This document shows positions 52,565 through 64,000 of a DNA stretch of 64,000 nucleotides, piece after piece. The notes under the pieces were generated by a model. The model was not told the origin of the DNA, searched no databases, and was given only the letters and a program-made list of their open reading frames with translations. The stretch is from Rhipicephalus microplus (Eukaryota > Arthropoda > Arachnida > Ixodida > Ixodidae), in the NCBI RefSeq assembly GCF_043290135.1, contig NW_027464602.1, positions 4,712,001-4,776,000 on the forward strand, given 5' to 3'. The position numbers and the translations under genes were made by a program. The number at the start of each line of letters is the position of its first letter. Positions within the stretch are counted from its first letter, which is position 1.

Positions 52565-55500
52565 AGCCCAAAGAAAAAAAAGCACCGCACCACCACCGGG
52601 GGGGGCTCGAAACTCCAACCTTTCGGTTGACAGCCGATCGCGCTAGCCAATTGCGCCACGGAGACAGTCGTGCTCCACTCTCACCACCATCAGAACATAT
52701 CTTCAAAGCTATCAACGCAAACAAAAAAGCAACACACCACTCCCGGGAGGGCTCGAAACTCCAACCTTTCGGTCAACAGCCGATCGCGCTAGCCCATTGC
52801 GCCACGGAGACAGTCTTGCTCATCTCTCACCACCATCGGATCATATCATCAAAGCTATCAGCCCAAAGAAAAAAAAGCACCGCACCACCACCGGGTGGGC
52901 TCGAACCTCCAACTTTTCGGTTAACAGCCGATCGCGCTGGCCAATCGCGCCACGGAGACAGTCCTGCTCCACTCTCACCACAATTAGAACATATCTTCAA
53001 AGCTATCAGCCCAAAGAAAAAAAAGCGCCGCACCACCACCGGGTGGGCTCGAACCTCCAACCTTTCGGTTAACAGCAGATCGCGCTAGCCAATTGCGCCA
53101 CGGAGACAATCGTGCTCCACTCTCACCACCATCAGAACATATCTTTAAAGCTATCAGCGCAAAGAAAAAAAAGCGCCGTACCACCACCGGGTGGGCTCGA
53201 ACCTCTAACCTTTCGGTTAACAGCCGATCGCGCAAGCCAATTTCGCCATAGAGACAGTCCTGCTCCACTCTCACCACCATCAGAACATATCTTCAAAGGT
53301 ATCAGCCCAAAGAAAAAAAAGCGCCGCACCACCACTGGGTGGGCTCGAACCTCCGACTTTTCGGTTAACAGCCGATCGCGCTAGCCAATTGCGCCACGGA
53401 GACAGTCCTGCTCTACTCTCACCTCCATCAGAACATATCTTCAAAGCTATCAGGCCAAAGAAAAAAAACCACCGCACCACCACCGAGTGGGCTCGAACCT
53501 CCAACCTTTCGGTTAACAGCCAATCGCGCTAGCCAATCGCGCCACGGAGACAGTCCTGCTCCACTCTCACCACCATCAGAACATATCTTCAAAGCTATCA
53601 GCCCAAAGAAAAAAAACCATTGCACCACCACCGGGTGGGCTCGAACCTCCAACCTTTCGGTTAACAGCCAATCGCGCTAGCCAATTGCGCCAAGGAGACA
53701 GTCCTGCTTCACTCTCACCACCATCAGAACATATCTTCAAAGCTATCAGCACAAAGAAAAAAAGCGCCGCACCACTACCGGGTGGGCTCGAACCTCCAAC
53801 CTTTCGGTTAACAGCCGATCGCGCTAGCCAACTGCGCCACGGAGACAGTCGTGCTCCACTCTCACCACCATCAGAACATATCTTCAAAGCTATCAGCCCA
53901 AAGAAAAAAAAGCGCCACACCACCGCCGGGTGGGCTCGAAACTCCAACCTTTCGGTTAACAGCCGATCGCGCTAGCCAATTGCGCCACGGAGACAGTCCT
54001 GCTTCACTCTCACCACCATCAGAACATATCTTCAAAGCTATCAGCCCAAAGAAAAAAAAGCGTCATACCACCACCGGGTGGGCTCCAACCTCCAACCTTT
54101 CGGTTAACAGCCAATCGCGCAAGCCAATTGCGCCTCGGAGACAGTCCTGCTCCACTCTCACCACCGTCAGAACATATCTTCAAAGCTATCAGCCCAAAGA
54201 AAAAAAAGCGCCGCACCACCACCGGGTGGGCTCGAACCTCCAACCTTTCGGTTAACAGCAGATCGCGCTAGCCAATTGCGCCACGGAGACAATCGTGCTC
54301 CACTCTCACCACCATCAGAACATATCTTTAAAGCTATCAGCGCAAAGAAAAAAAAAAGCGCCGTACCACCACCGGGTGGGCTCGAACCTCTAACCTTTCG
54401 GTTAACAGCCGATCGCGCAAGCCAATTTCGCCATAGAGACAGTCCTGCTCCACTCTCACCACCATCAGAACATATCTTCAAAGGTATCAGCCCAAAGAAA
54501 AAAAAGCGCCGCACCACCACTGGGTGGGCTCGAACCTCCGACTTTTCGGTTAACAGCCGATCGCGCTAGCCAATTGCGCCACGGAGACAGTCCTGCTCCA
54601 CTCTCGCCTCCATCAGAACATATCTTCAAAGCTATCAGGCCAAAGAAAAAAAACCACCGCACCACCACCGAGTGGGCTCGAACCTCCAACCTTTCGGTTA
54701 ACAGCCAATCGCGCTAGCCAATCGCGCCACGGAGACAGTCCTGCTCCACTCTCACCACCATCAGAACATATCTTCAAAGCTACCAGCCCAAAGAAAAAAA
54801 ACCATTGCACCACCACCGGGTGGGCTCGAACCTCCAACCTTTCGGTTAACAGCCAATCGCGCTAGCCAATTGCGCCAAGGAGACAGTCCTGCTCCACTCT
54901 CACCACCATCAGAACATATCTTCAAAGCTATCAGCACAAAGAAAAAAAGCGCCGCACCACTACCGGGTGGGCTCGAACCTCCAACCTTTCGGTTAACAGC
55001 CGATCGCGCTAGCCAACTGCGCCACGGAGACAGTCGTGCTCCACTCTCACCACCATCAGAACATATCTTCAAAGCTATCAGCCCAAAGAAAAAAAAGCGC
55101 CACACCACCGCCGGGTGGGCTCGAAACTCCAACCTTTCGGTTAACAGCCGATCGCGCTAGCCAATTGCGCCACGGAGACAGTCCTGCTTCACTCTCACCA
55201 CCATCAGAACATATCTTCAAAGCTATCAGCCCAAAGAAAAAAAAGCGTCATACCACCACCGGGTGGGCTCCAACCTCCAACCTTTCGGTTAACAGCCAAT
55301 CGCGCAAGCCAATTGCGCCTCGGAGACAGTCCTGCTCCACTCTCACCACCGTCAGAACATATCTTCAAAGCTATCAGCCCAAAGAAAAAAAAGCGCCGCA
55401 CCACTACCGGGTGGGCTCGAACCGCCAAAATTTCGGTTAACAGCCGATCGCGCTAGCCAACTGCGCCACGGAGACAGTCCTGCTCCACTCTAACCACCAT

Positions 55501-58500
55501 CAGAACATATCTTCAAAGCTATCAGCGCAAAGAAAAAATCAACACACCACTCCCGGGAGGGCTCGAAACTCCAACGTTTCGGTTAACAGCCGATCGCGCT
55601 AGCCCATTACGCCACGGAGACAGTCCTGCTCTACTCTCACCACCATCAGAACATATCTTCAAAGCTATCAGCCCAAAGAAAAAAAAGCACCGCACCACCA
55701 CCGGGGGGGGCTCGAAACTCCAACCTTTCGGTTGACAGCCGATCGCGCTAGCCAATTGCGCCACGGAGACAGTCGTGCTCCACTCTCACCACCATCAGAA
55801 CATATCTTCAAAGCTATCAACGCAAACTAAAAAGCAACACGCCACTCCCGGGAGGGCTCGAACCTCCAGATTTTCGGTTAACAGCCGATCGCGCTGGCCA
55901 ACTGCGCCACGGAGACAGTCCTGCTCCACTCTCACCACCATTAAAACATATCTTCAAAGCTATCAGCCCAAAGAAAAAAAAGCGCTGCACCACCACCGGG
56001 TGGGCTCGAACCTCCAACCTTTCGGTTAACAGCCGATCGCGCTAGCCGATTGCGCCATGGAGACAGTCGTGCTCCACTCTCACCACCATCAGAACATATC
56101 TTCAAAGCTATCAGCGCAAAGAAAAAAGCAACACACCACTTTCGGGAGGGCTCGAATTTCCAACTTTTCGGTTAACAGCCGATCGCGCTGGCCCATTGCG
56201 CGACGGAGACAGTCCTGCTCCACTCTCACCACAATTAGAACATATCTTCAAAGCTATCAGCCCAAAGAAAAAAATGCGCCGCACCACCACCGCATGGGCT
56301 CGAACCTCCAACCTTTCGGTTAACAGCCGATCGCGCTAGCCAATTGCGCCACGGAGACAATCGTGCTCCACTCTCACCACCATCAGAACATATCTTCAAA
56401 GCTATCAGCGCAAAGAAAAAAAGCATCACACCCCACCCGGAAGGGCTGGAACCTCCAACTTTTCGGTTAATAGCCGATCGCGCTAGCCAATTGCGCCACG
56501 GAGACAGTCCTGCTCCACTCTCACCACCGTCAGAATATTTCTTCAGAGCTATCAGACCAAAGAAAAAAAAGCGCCGCACCACCACCGGGTGGGCTCGAAC
56601 CTCCAACCTTTCGGTTAACAGCCGATAGCGCTAGCCAATTGCGCCACAGAGACAGTCGTGCTCCACTCTCACCACCGTCAGACCATTTCTTCAGAGCTCT
56701 TACCCCAAAGAAAAAAAAGCGCCGCACCACCACCGGGTGGGCTCAAACCTCCAACCTTTCGTATAACAGCCGATCGCGCTAGCCAATTGCGCCACGAAGA
56801 CAGTCTTGCTCCACTCTCACCACCATCAGAACATATCTTCAAAGCTATTACCGCAAAGAAAAAAGCAACACACCACTCCCGGGAGAGCTTGAACCTCCAA
56901 CTTTTCGGTTAACAGCCGATCGCGCTAGCGAACTGCACCACGGAGACAGTCTTGCTTCACTCTCACCACTATCAGATCATGTCTTCAAAGCTATCAGCGC
57001 AAAAAAAAAAAAGGCGCCGCACCACCGCCGGGTGGGCTCAAACCTCCAACCTTTCGGTTAACAACGACATCGCGCTAGCCAATCGCGCCACGGAGATAGT
57101 CCCGCTTCACTCTCACCACCATCAGAACATATCTTCAAAGCTATTAGCGCAAAGAAAAAAGCAACACACCACTCCCGGGAGGGCTCGAAACTCCAACCTT
57201 TCGGTTAACAGCCGATCGCGCTTGCCCATTGCGCCATGAGACAGTCCAGCTCCACTCTCACCACCATCAGAACATATCTTCAAAGCTATCAGCCCAAAGA
57301 AAAAAGAGCGCCACACCACCACCGGGTGGGCTCGAACCTCCGACTTTTCGGTTAACAGCCGATCGGGCTAGCCAATTGCGCCACGGAGACAGTCCTGCTC
57401 CACTCTCACCACCATCAGAACATATCTTCAAAGCTATCAGCCCAAAGAAAAAAAAGCACCGCACTACCACCGGGTGGGCTCGAACCTCCAACCTTTCGGT
57501 TAACAGCCAATCGCGCTAGCCAATTGTGCCACGGAGACAGTCCTGCTCCACTCTCACCACCATCAGAACATATCTTCAAAGCTATTACCGCAAAGAAAAA
57601 AGCAAAACACCACTCCCGGGAGGGCTCGAACCTCCAACTTTCCGGTTAACAGCCGATCACGCTAGCCAATTGCGCCACGGAGACAGTCTTGCTCTACTCT
57701 CACAACCATCAGAACATAACTTCAAAGCTATCAGCCCACAGAAAAAAAAAGCGCCGCACCACCACCGGGAGAGCTCGAACCTCCAACTTTTCGGTTAACA
57801 GCCGATCGCGCTAGCCAATTGCGCCACGCAGACAGTCCTGCTCCACTCTCACCACCGTCAGAACATTTCTTCAGAGCTATCAGCCCAAAGAAAAAAAAGC
57901 GCTGCAAAACCACCGGGTGGGCTCGAACCTCCAACCTTACGGTTGACAGCCGATCGCGCTAGCCAATTGCCCCACGGAGACAGTCGTGCTCCACTCTCAC
58001 CATCGTCAGAACATTTCTTCAGAGCTATCACCCCAAAGAAAAAAAAGCGCCGCACCGCCACCGGTTGGGCTCGAACCTCCAACCTTTCGGTTGACAGCCG
58101 ATCGCGCTAGCCAATTGCGCCACGAAGACTGTCCTGCTTCAATCTCACCACCATCAGAACATATCTTCAAAGCTATTACCGCAAAGAAAAAAGCAACACA
58201 CCACTCCTGGGAGGGCTCGAGACTCCAACCTTTCGGTTAACAGCCGATCGCGCTAGCCCATTGCGCCACGGAGGCAGTCTTGCTCCACTCTCACCACCAT
58301 CAGAACATAACTTCAAAGCTATCAGCGCAAAGAAAAAAGCAACACACCACTCCCGGGAGGGCTCAAAACTCCAACCTTTCGGTCAACAGCCGATCGCGCT
58401 AGCCCATTGCGCCACGGAGACAGTCTTGCTCCCTTCTCACCACCATCAGAACATACCTTTAAAGCTATCAGCCCAAAAAAAAAGCACCGCACCACCACCG

Positions 58501-61500
58501 GGTGGGCTCGAACCTCCAACCTTTCGGTTAACAGCCGATCGCGCTAGCCAATTGCGCCACGGAGACAGTCGTGCTCCACTCTCACCACCATCAGAACATA
58601 TCTTCAAAGCTATCAGCACAAAGAAAAAAAGCGCCGCACCACCACCGGGTGGGCTCGAACCTCCAACCTTTCGGTTAACAGCCGATCGCGCTAGCCAACT
58701 GCGCCACGGAGACAGTCGTGCTCCACTCTCACCACCATCAGAACATAACTTCAAAGCTATCAGCCCAAAAAAAAGCACCGCACCACCGCCGGGTGGGCTC
58801 GAAACTCCAACCTTTCGGTTAACAGCCGATCGCGCTAGCCAATTGCGCCACGGAGACAGTCCTGCTTCACTCTCACCACCATCAGAACATATCTTCAAAG
58901 CTATCAGCCCAAAAAAAAGCGTCATACCACCACCGGGTGGGCTCGAACCTCCGACTTTTTGGTTAACAGCCGATCGCGCTAGCCAATTGCGCCATGGAGA
59001 CAGTCCTGCTCCACTCTCACCACCATCAGAACATATCTTCAAAGCTATCAGCCCAAAGAAAAAAAAAAGCACCGCAACCCCACCCGGTGGGCTCGAACCT
59101 CCAACTTTTCGGTTAACAGCCGATCACGCTAGCCAATTGCGCCACGGAGACAGTCCTGCTCCACTCTCACCACCATCAGAACATATCTTCAAAGCTATCA
59201 GCCCACAGAAAAAAAAGCGCCACACAACCACCGGGTAGGCTCGAACCTCCGACTTTTCGGTTAACAGCCGATCGCGCTAGCCAATTGCGCCACGGAGACA
59301 GTCCTGCTCCACTCTCACCACCGTCAGAACATTTCTTCAGAGCTATCAGCCCAAAGAAAAAAAAGCGCTGCAAAACCACCGGGTGGGCTCGAACCTCCAA
59401 CCTTACGGTTAACAGCCGATCGCGCTAGCCAATTGCCCCACGGAGACAGTCGTGCGCCACTCTCACCATCGTCAGAACATTTCTTCAGAGCTATCACCCC
59501 AAAGAAAAAAAAGCGCCGCACCACCACCGGTTGGGCTCGAACCTCCGACCTTTCGGTTAACAGCCGATCGCGCTAGCCGATTGCGCCATGGAGACAGTCG
59601 TGCTCCACTCTCACCACCATCAGAACATATCTTCAAAGCTATCAGCGCAAAGAAAAAAGCAACACACCACTTTCGGGAGGGCTCGAATTTCCAACTTTTC
59701 GGTTAACAGCCGATCGCGCTGGCCCATTGCGCGACGGAGACAGTCCTGCTCCACTCTCACCACAATTAGAACATATCTTCAAAGCTATCAGCCCAAAGAA
59801 AAAAATGCGCTGCACCACCACCGCATGGGCTCGAACCTCCAACCTTTCGGTTAACAGCCGATCGCGCTAGCCAATTGCGCCACGGAGACAATCGTGCTCC
59901 ACTCTCACCACCATCAGAACATATCTTCAAAGCTATCAGCGCAAAGAAAAAAAGCATCACACCCCACCCGGAAGGGCTGGAACCTCCAACTTTTCGGTTA
60001 ACAGCCGATCGCGCTAGCCAATTGCGCCACGGAGACAATCGTGCTCCACTCTCACCACCATCAGAACATATCTTCAAAGCTATCAGCGCAAAGAAAAAAA
60101 GCATCACACCCCACCCGGAAGGGCTGGAACCTCCAACTTTTCGGTTAATAGCCGATCGCGCTAGCCAATTGCGCCACGGAGACAGTCCTGCTCCACTCTC
60201 ACCACCGTCAGAATATTTCTTCAGAGCTATCAGACCAAAGAAAAAAAAGCGCCGCACCACCACCGGGTGGGCTCGAACCTCCAACCTTTCGGTTAACAGC
60301 CGATAGCGCTAGCCAATTGCGCCACAGAGACAGTCGTGCTCCACTCTCACCACCGTCAGACCATTTCTTCAGAGCTCTCACCCCAAAGAAAAAAAAGCGC
60401 CGCACCACCACCGGGTGGGCTCAAACCTCCAACCTTTCGTATAACAGCCGATCGCGCTAGCCAATTGCGCCACGAAGACAGTCTTGCTCCACTCTCACCA
60501 CCATCAGAACATATCTTCAAAGCTATTACCGCAAAGAAAAAAGCAACACACCACTCCCGGGAGAGCTTGAACCTCCAACTTTTCGGTTAACAGCCGATCG
60601 CGCTAGCGAACTGCACCACGGAGACAGTCTTGCTTCACTCTCACCACTATCAGATCATGTCTTCAAAGCTATCAGCGCAAAGAAAAAAAAGGCGCCGCAC
60701 CACCGCCGGGTGGGCTCAAACCTCCAACCTTTCGGTTAACAACGACATCGCGCTAGCCAATCGCGCCACGGAGATAGTCCCGCTTCACTCTCACCACCAT
60801 CAGAACATATCTTCAAAGCTATTAGCGCAAAGAAAAAAGCAACACACCACTCCCGGGAGGGCTCGAAACTCCAACCTTTCGGTTAACAGCCGATCGCGCT
60901 TGCCCATTGCGCCATGAGACAGTCCAGCTCCACTCTCACCACCATCAGAACATATCTTCAAAGCTATCAGCCCAAAGAAAAAAGAGCGCCACACCACCAC
61001 CGGGTGGGCTCGAACCTCCGACTTTTCGGTTAACAGCCGATCGGGCTAGCCAATTGCGCCACGGAGACAGTCCTGCTCCACTCTCACCACCATCAGAACA
61101 TATCTTCAAAGCTATCAGCCCAAAGAAAAAAAAGCACCGCACTACCACCGGGTGGGCTCGAACCTCCAACCTTTCGGTTAACAGCCAATCGCGCTAGCCA
61201 ATTGTGCCACGGAGACAGTCCTGCTCCACTCTCACCACCATCAGAACATATCTTCAAAGCTATTACCGCAAAGAAAAAAGCAAAACACCACTCCCGGGAG
61301 GGCTCGAACCTCCAACTTTCCGGTTAACAGCCGATCACGCTAGCCAATTGCGCCACGGAGACAGTCTTGCTCTACTCTCACAACCATCAGAACATAACTT
61401 CAAAGCTATCAGCCCACAGAAAAAAAAGCGCCGCACCACCACCGGGAGAGCTCGAACCTCCAACTTTTCGGTTAACAGCCGATCGCGCTAGCCAATTGCG

Positions 61501-64000
61501 CCACGCAGACAGTCCTGCTCCACTCTCACCACCGTCAGAACATTTCTTCAGAGCTATCAGCCCAAAGAAAAAAAAGCGCTGCAAAACCACCGGGTGGGCT
61601 CGAACCACCAACCTTACGGTTGACAGCCGATCGCGCTAGCCAATTGCCCCACGGAGACAGTCGTGCTCCACTCTCACCATCGTCAGAACATTTCTTCAGA
61701 GCTATCACCCCAAAGAAAAAAAAGCGCCGCACCGCCACCGGTTGGGCTCGAACCTCCAACCTTTCGGTTGACAGCCGATCGCGCTAGCCAATTGCGCCAC
61801 GAAGACTGTCCTGCTTCAATCTCACCACCATCAGAACATATCTTCAAAGCTATTACCGCAAAGAAAAAAGCAACACACCACTCCTGGGAGGGCTCGAGAC
61901 TCCAACCTTTCGGTTAACAGCCGATCGCGCTAGCCCATTGCGCCACGGAGGCAGTCTTGCTCCACTCTCACCACCATCAGAACATAACTTCAAAGCTATC
62001 AGCGCAAAGAAAAAAGCAACACACCACTCCCGGGAGGGCTCAAAACTCCAACCTTTCGGTCAACAGCCGATCGCGCTAGCCCATTGCGCCACGGAGACAG
62101 TCTTGCTCCCTTCTCACCACCATCAGAACATAACTTTAAAGCTATCAGCCCAAAAAAAAGCACCGCACCACCACCGGGTGGGCTCGAACCTCCAACCTTT
62201 CGGTTAACAGCCGATCGCGCTAGCCAATTGCGCCACGGAGACAGTCGTGCTCCACTCTCACCACCATCAGAACATATCTTCAAAGCTATCAGCACAAAGA
62301 AAAAAAGCGCCGCACCACCACCGGGTGGGCTCGAACCTCCAACCTTTCGGTTAACAGCCGATCGCGCTAGCCAACTGCGCCACGGAGACAGTCGTGCTCC
62401 ACTCTCACCACCATCAGAACATATCTTCAAAGCTATCAGCCCAAAAAAAAAGCACCGCACCACCGCCGGGTGGGCTCGAAACTCCAACCTTTCGGTTAAC
62501 AGCCGATCGCGCTAGCCAATTGCGCCACGGAGACAGTCCTGCTTCACTCTCACCACCATCAGAACATATCTTCAAAGCTATCAGCCCAAAAAAAAGCGTC
62601 ATACCACCACCGGGTGGGCTCGAACCTCCGACTTTTTGGTTAACAGCCGATCGCGCTAGCCAATTGCGCCATGGAGACAGTCCTGCTCCACTCTCACCAC
62701 CATCAGAACATATCTTCAAAGCTATCAGCCCAAAGAAAAAAAAAAGCACCGCAACCCCACCCGGTGGGCTCGAACCTCCAACTTTTCGGTTAACAGCCGA
62801 TCACGCTAGCCAATTGCGCCACGGAGACAGTCCTGCTCCACTCTCACCACCATCAGAACATATCTTCAAAGCTATCAGCCCACAGAAAAAAAAGCGCCAC
62901 ACAACCACCGGGTAGGCTCGAACCTCCGACTTTTCGGTTAACAGCCGATCGCGCTAGCCAATTGCGCCACGGAGACAGTCCTGCTCCACTCTCACCACCG
63001 TCAGAACATTTCTTCAGAGCTATCAGCCCAAAGAAAAAAAAGCGCTGCAAAACCACCGGGTGGGCTCGAACCTCCAACCTTACGGTTAACAGCCGATCGC
63101 GCTAGCCAATTGCCCCACGGAGACAGTCGTGCTCCACTCTCACCATCGTCAGAACATTTCTTCAGAGCTATCACCCCAAAGAAAAAAAAGCGCCGCACCA
63201 CCACCGGTTGGGCTCGAACCTCCGACCTTTTGGTTAACAGCCGATCGCGCTAGCCAATTGCGCCACGGAGACAGACCTGCTCCACTCTCACTACCATAAG
63301 AACATATCATCAAAGCTATCAGCCCGAAGAAAAAAAAGCGCCGCACCACCACTGGGTGGGCTCGAACCTCCGACCTTTTGGTTAACAGCCGATCGCGCTA
63401 GCCAATTGCGCCACGGAGACAGTCCTGCTCCACTCTCACCACCATCAGAACATATCTTCAAAGCTATCAGCCCAAAGAAAAAAAAGCGCCACACCACCAC
63501 CGGGTGGGCAAGAACCTCCAACCTTTCGGTTAACAGCCGATCGCGCTAGCCAATTGCGCCACGGAGACAGTCCTGCTTCACTCTCACCACCATCAGAACA
63601 TATCTTCAAAGCTATCAGCCCAAAAAAAGCGTCATACCACCACCGGGTGGGCTCGAACCTCCGACCTTTTGGTTAACAGCCGATCGCGCTAGCCAATTGC
63701 GCCACGGAGACAGTCCTGCTCCACTCTCACCACCATCAGAACATATCTTCAAAGCTATCAGCCCACAGAAAAAAAAGCGCCGCACAACCACCGGGTAGGC
63801 TCGAACCTCCAACTTTTCGGTCAACAGCCGATCGCGCTAGCCAATTGCGCCACGGAGACAGTCCTGCTCCACTCTCACCACCATCAGAACATATCTTCAA
63901 AGCTATCAGCTCAAAGAAAAAAAAGCGCCGCACCACCACCGGGTGGGCAAGAACCTCCAACTTTCCGGTTAACAGCCGATCACGCTAGCCAATTGCGCCA
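52565..64000. repeat. Long-range duplicated block, copy 2 (about 11.4 kb, cut by the window end)
   Basis: Right-hand copy of 27.1-38.2 kb with two extra units, near 58.7-58.9 kb and 61.4-61.6 kb. It reaches the window edge, so the true length may be greater. Confidence 0.8.

Larger units (their letters stand above)
4039..64000 (-). repeat. Tandem array of about 400 tRNA-Asn(GTT)-like Pol III cassettes, unit about 148 bp
   Basis: The whole interval is head-to-tail copies of one unit, 144-150 bp long and mostly 146-148 bp, all in the same orientation. On the minus strand each unit has a tRNA-like part of about 74 nt, a 9-13 nt trailer, a T-run (usually 6-9 T, at least four), and a spacer holding GAAGATATGTTC and GGTGGTGAGAGTGGAGCAGGACT-like sequence. 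The tRNA-like part matches eukaryotic tRNA-Asn: A box TGGCGCAATTGG, intact D stem GCGC/GCGC, anticodon loop CTGTTAA with anticodon GTT, B box GGTTCGAGCCC, and G at position 73. Two main classes alternate. Class B has a 3' strand CCACCCGGTGGT; class S has CCTCCCGGGAGT. I saw no foreign insertion inside the array and no protein gene. A tandemly amplified tRNA-derived SINE is an alternative origin. Confidence 0.95.

Noticed and set aside
4146..64000. Hundreds of overlapping ORFs of 60-325 codons on both strands of the array.
   Set aside because: They are translations of one tRNA-derived repeat in several frames. They follow the repeat period, occur on both strands at once and have no independent coding signal.
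4039..64000. CRISPR array.
   Set aside because: The period is regular, but there are no short identical repeats separated by unique spacers; the whole 148-bp unit is repeated. The context is eukaryotic.
4039..64000. A cluster of about 400 functional tRNA-Asn genes.
   Set aside because: The shared A27-A43 mismatch, weak acceptor stems and frequent T-loop lesions make most units poor tRNAs. Some function cannot be excluded, so representatives are listed with modest confidence.
4039..64000. Centromeric satellite with a CENP-B box.
   Set aside because: No CENP-B-box-like motif was recognised in the unit. A centromeric role cannot be judged from sequence alone.

Overview
The window is eukaryotic nuclear DNA. 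It holds only two things: the 5' part of a Ty3/Gypsy-type LTR retrotransposon (1-4038, minus strand) and an uninterrupted tandem array of about 400 tRNA-Asn-like units of roughly 148 bp (4039-64000, all on the minus strand), which runs off the right edge. No bacterial-style operons, CRISPR array or host protein-coding gene is visible. The Gag/Pol style and an arthropod-type Inr sequence (TCAGTT) 30 bp from a TATA box suggest an arthropod, possibly a tick. That host guess rests on recalled family resemblance and is not proven here.

Left part (1-4038). Read on the minus strand, the element runs LTR (4038-3633), a candidate primer-binding site (from 3630), gag (3608-2244), then pol in the -1 frame (2262-1, still open at the window edge). 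Gag has a capsid-like core and one CCHC zinc knuckle. Pol shows an aspartic protease (DTG), a reverse transcriptase (YLDD) and the start of RNase H; integrase and the 3' LTR lie off the left edge. The gag-pol junction carries a textbook -1 frameshift signal: slippery GGGAAAC directly before the gag stop, a 6-nt spacer and a perfect 9-bp stem. The 754-codon pol segment has no stop, so the copy looks young.

Right part (4039-64000). Each unit, read on the minus strand, has about 74 nt of tRNA-Asn(GTT)-like sequence with an A box and a B box, a short trailer, a T-run that would act as a Pol III terminator, and a roughly 74-bp spacer with a TATA-like GATATG about 31-36 bp before the next tRNA-like 5' end. 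Most units therefore look like complete Pol III cassettes. The tRNA fold is imperfect in a shared way (A27-A43 in nearly all units, A51-A63 and U4-U69 in the main class), so they are more likely tRNA-derived satellite or pseudo-tRNA units than ordinary tRNA-Asn genes.

Above the 148-bp level the array has strong higher-order structure. Multi-unit blocks of 8, 22, 24, 27 and 33 units are repeated nearly identically: 3,252 bp tandem at 10.7-17.2 kb, 3,991 bp tandem at 23.1-31.1 kb, a 4.86/3.53/4.86-kb triplet at 37.8-51.0 kb, and an 11-kb block at 27.1-38.2 kb repeated at 52.6-64.0 kb. Every change in block length is a whole number of units, as expected from in-register unequal exchange. The retroelement's outer LTR end abuts the array in mid-unit, at the TATA-like spacer element, so it appears to have inserted into the array.
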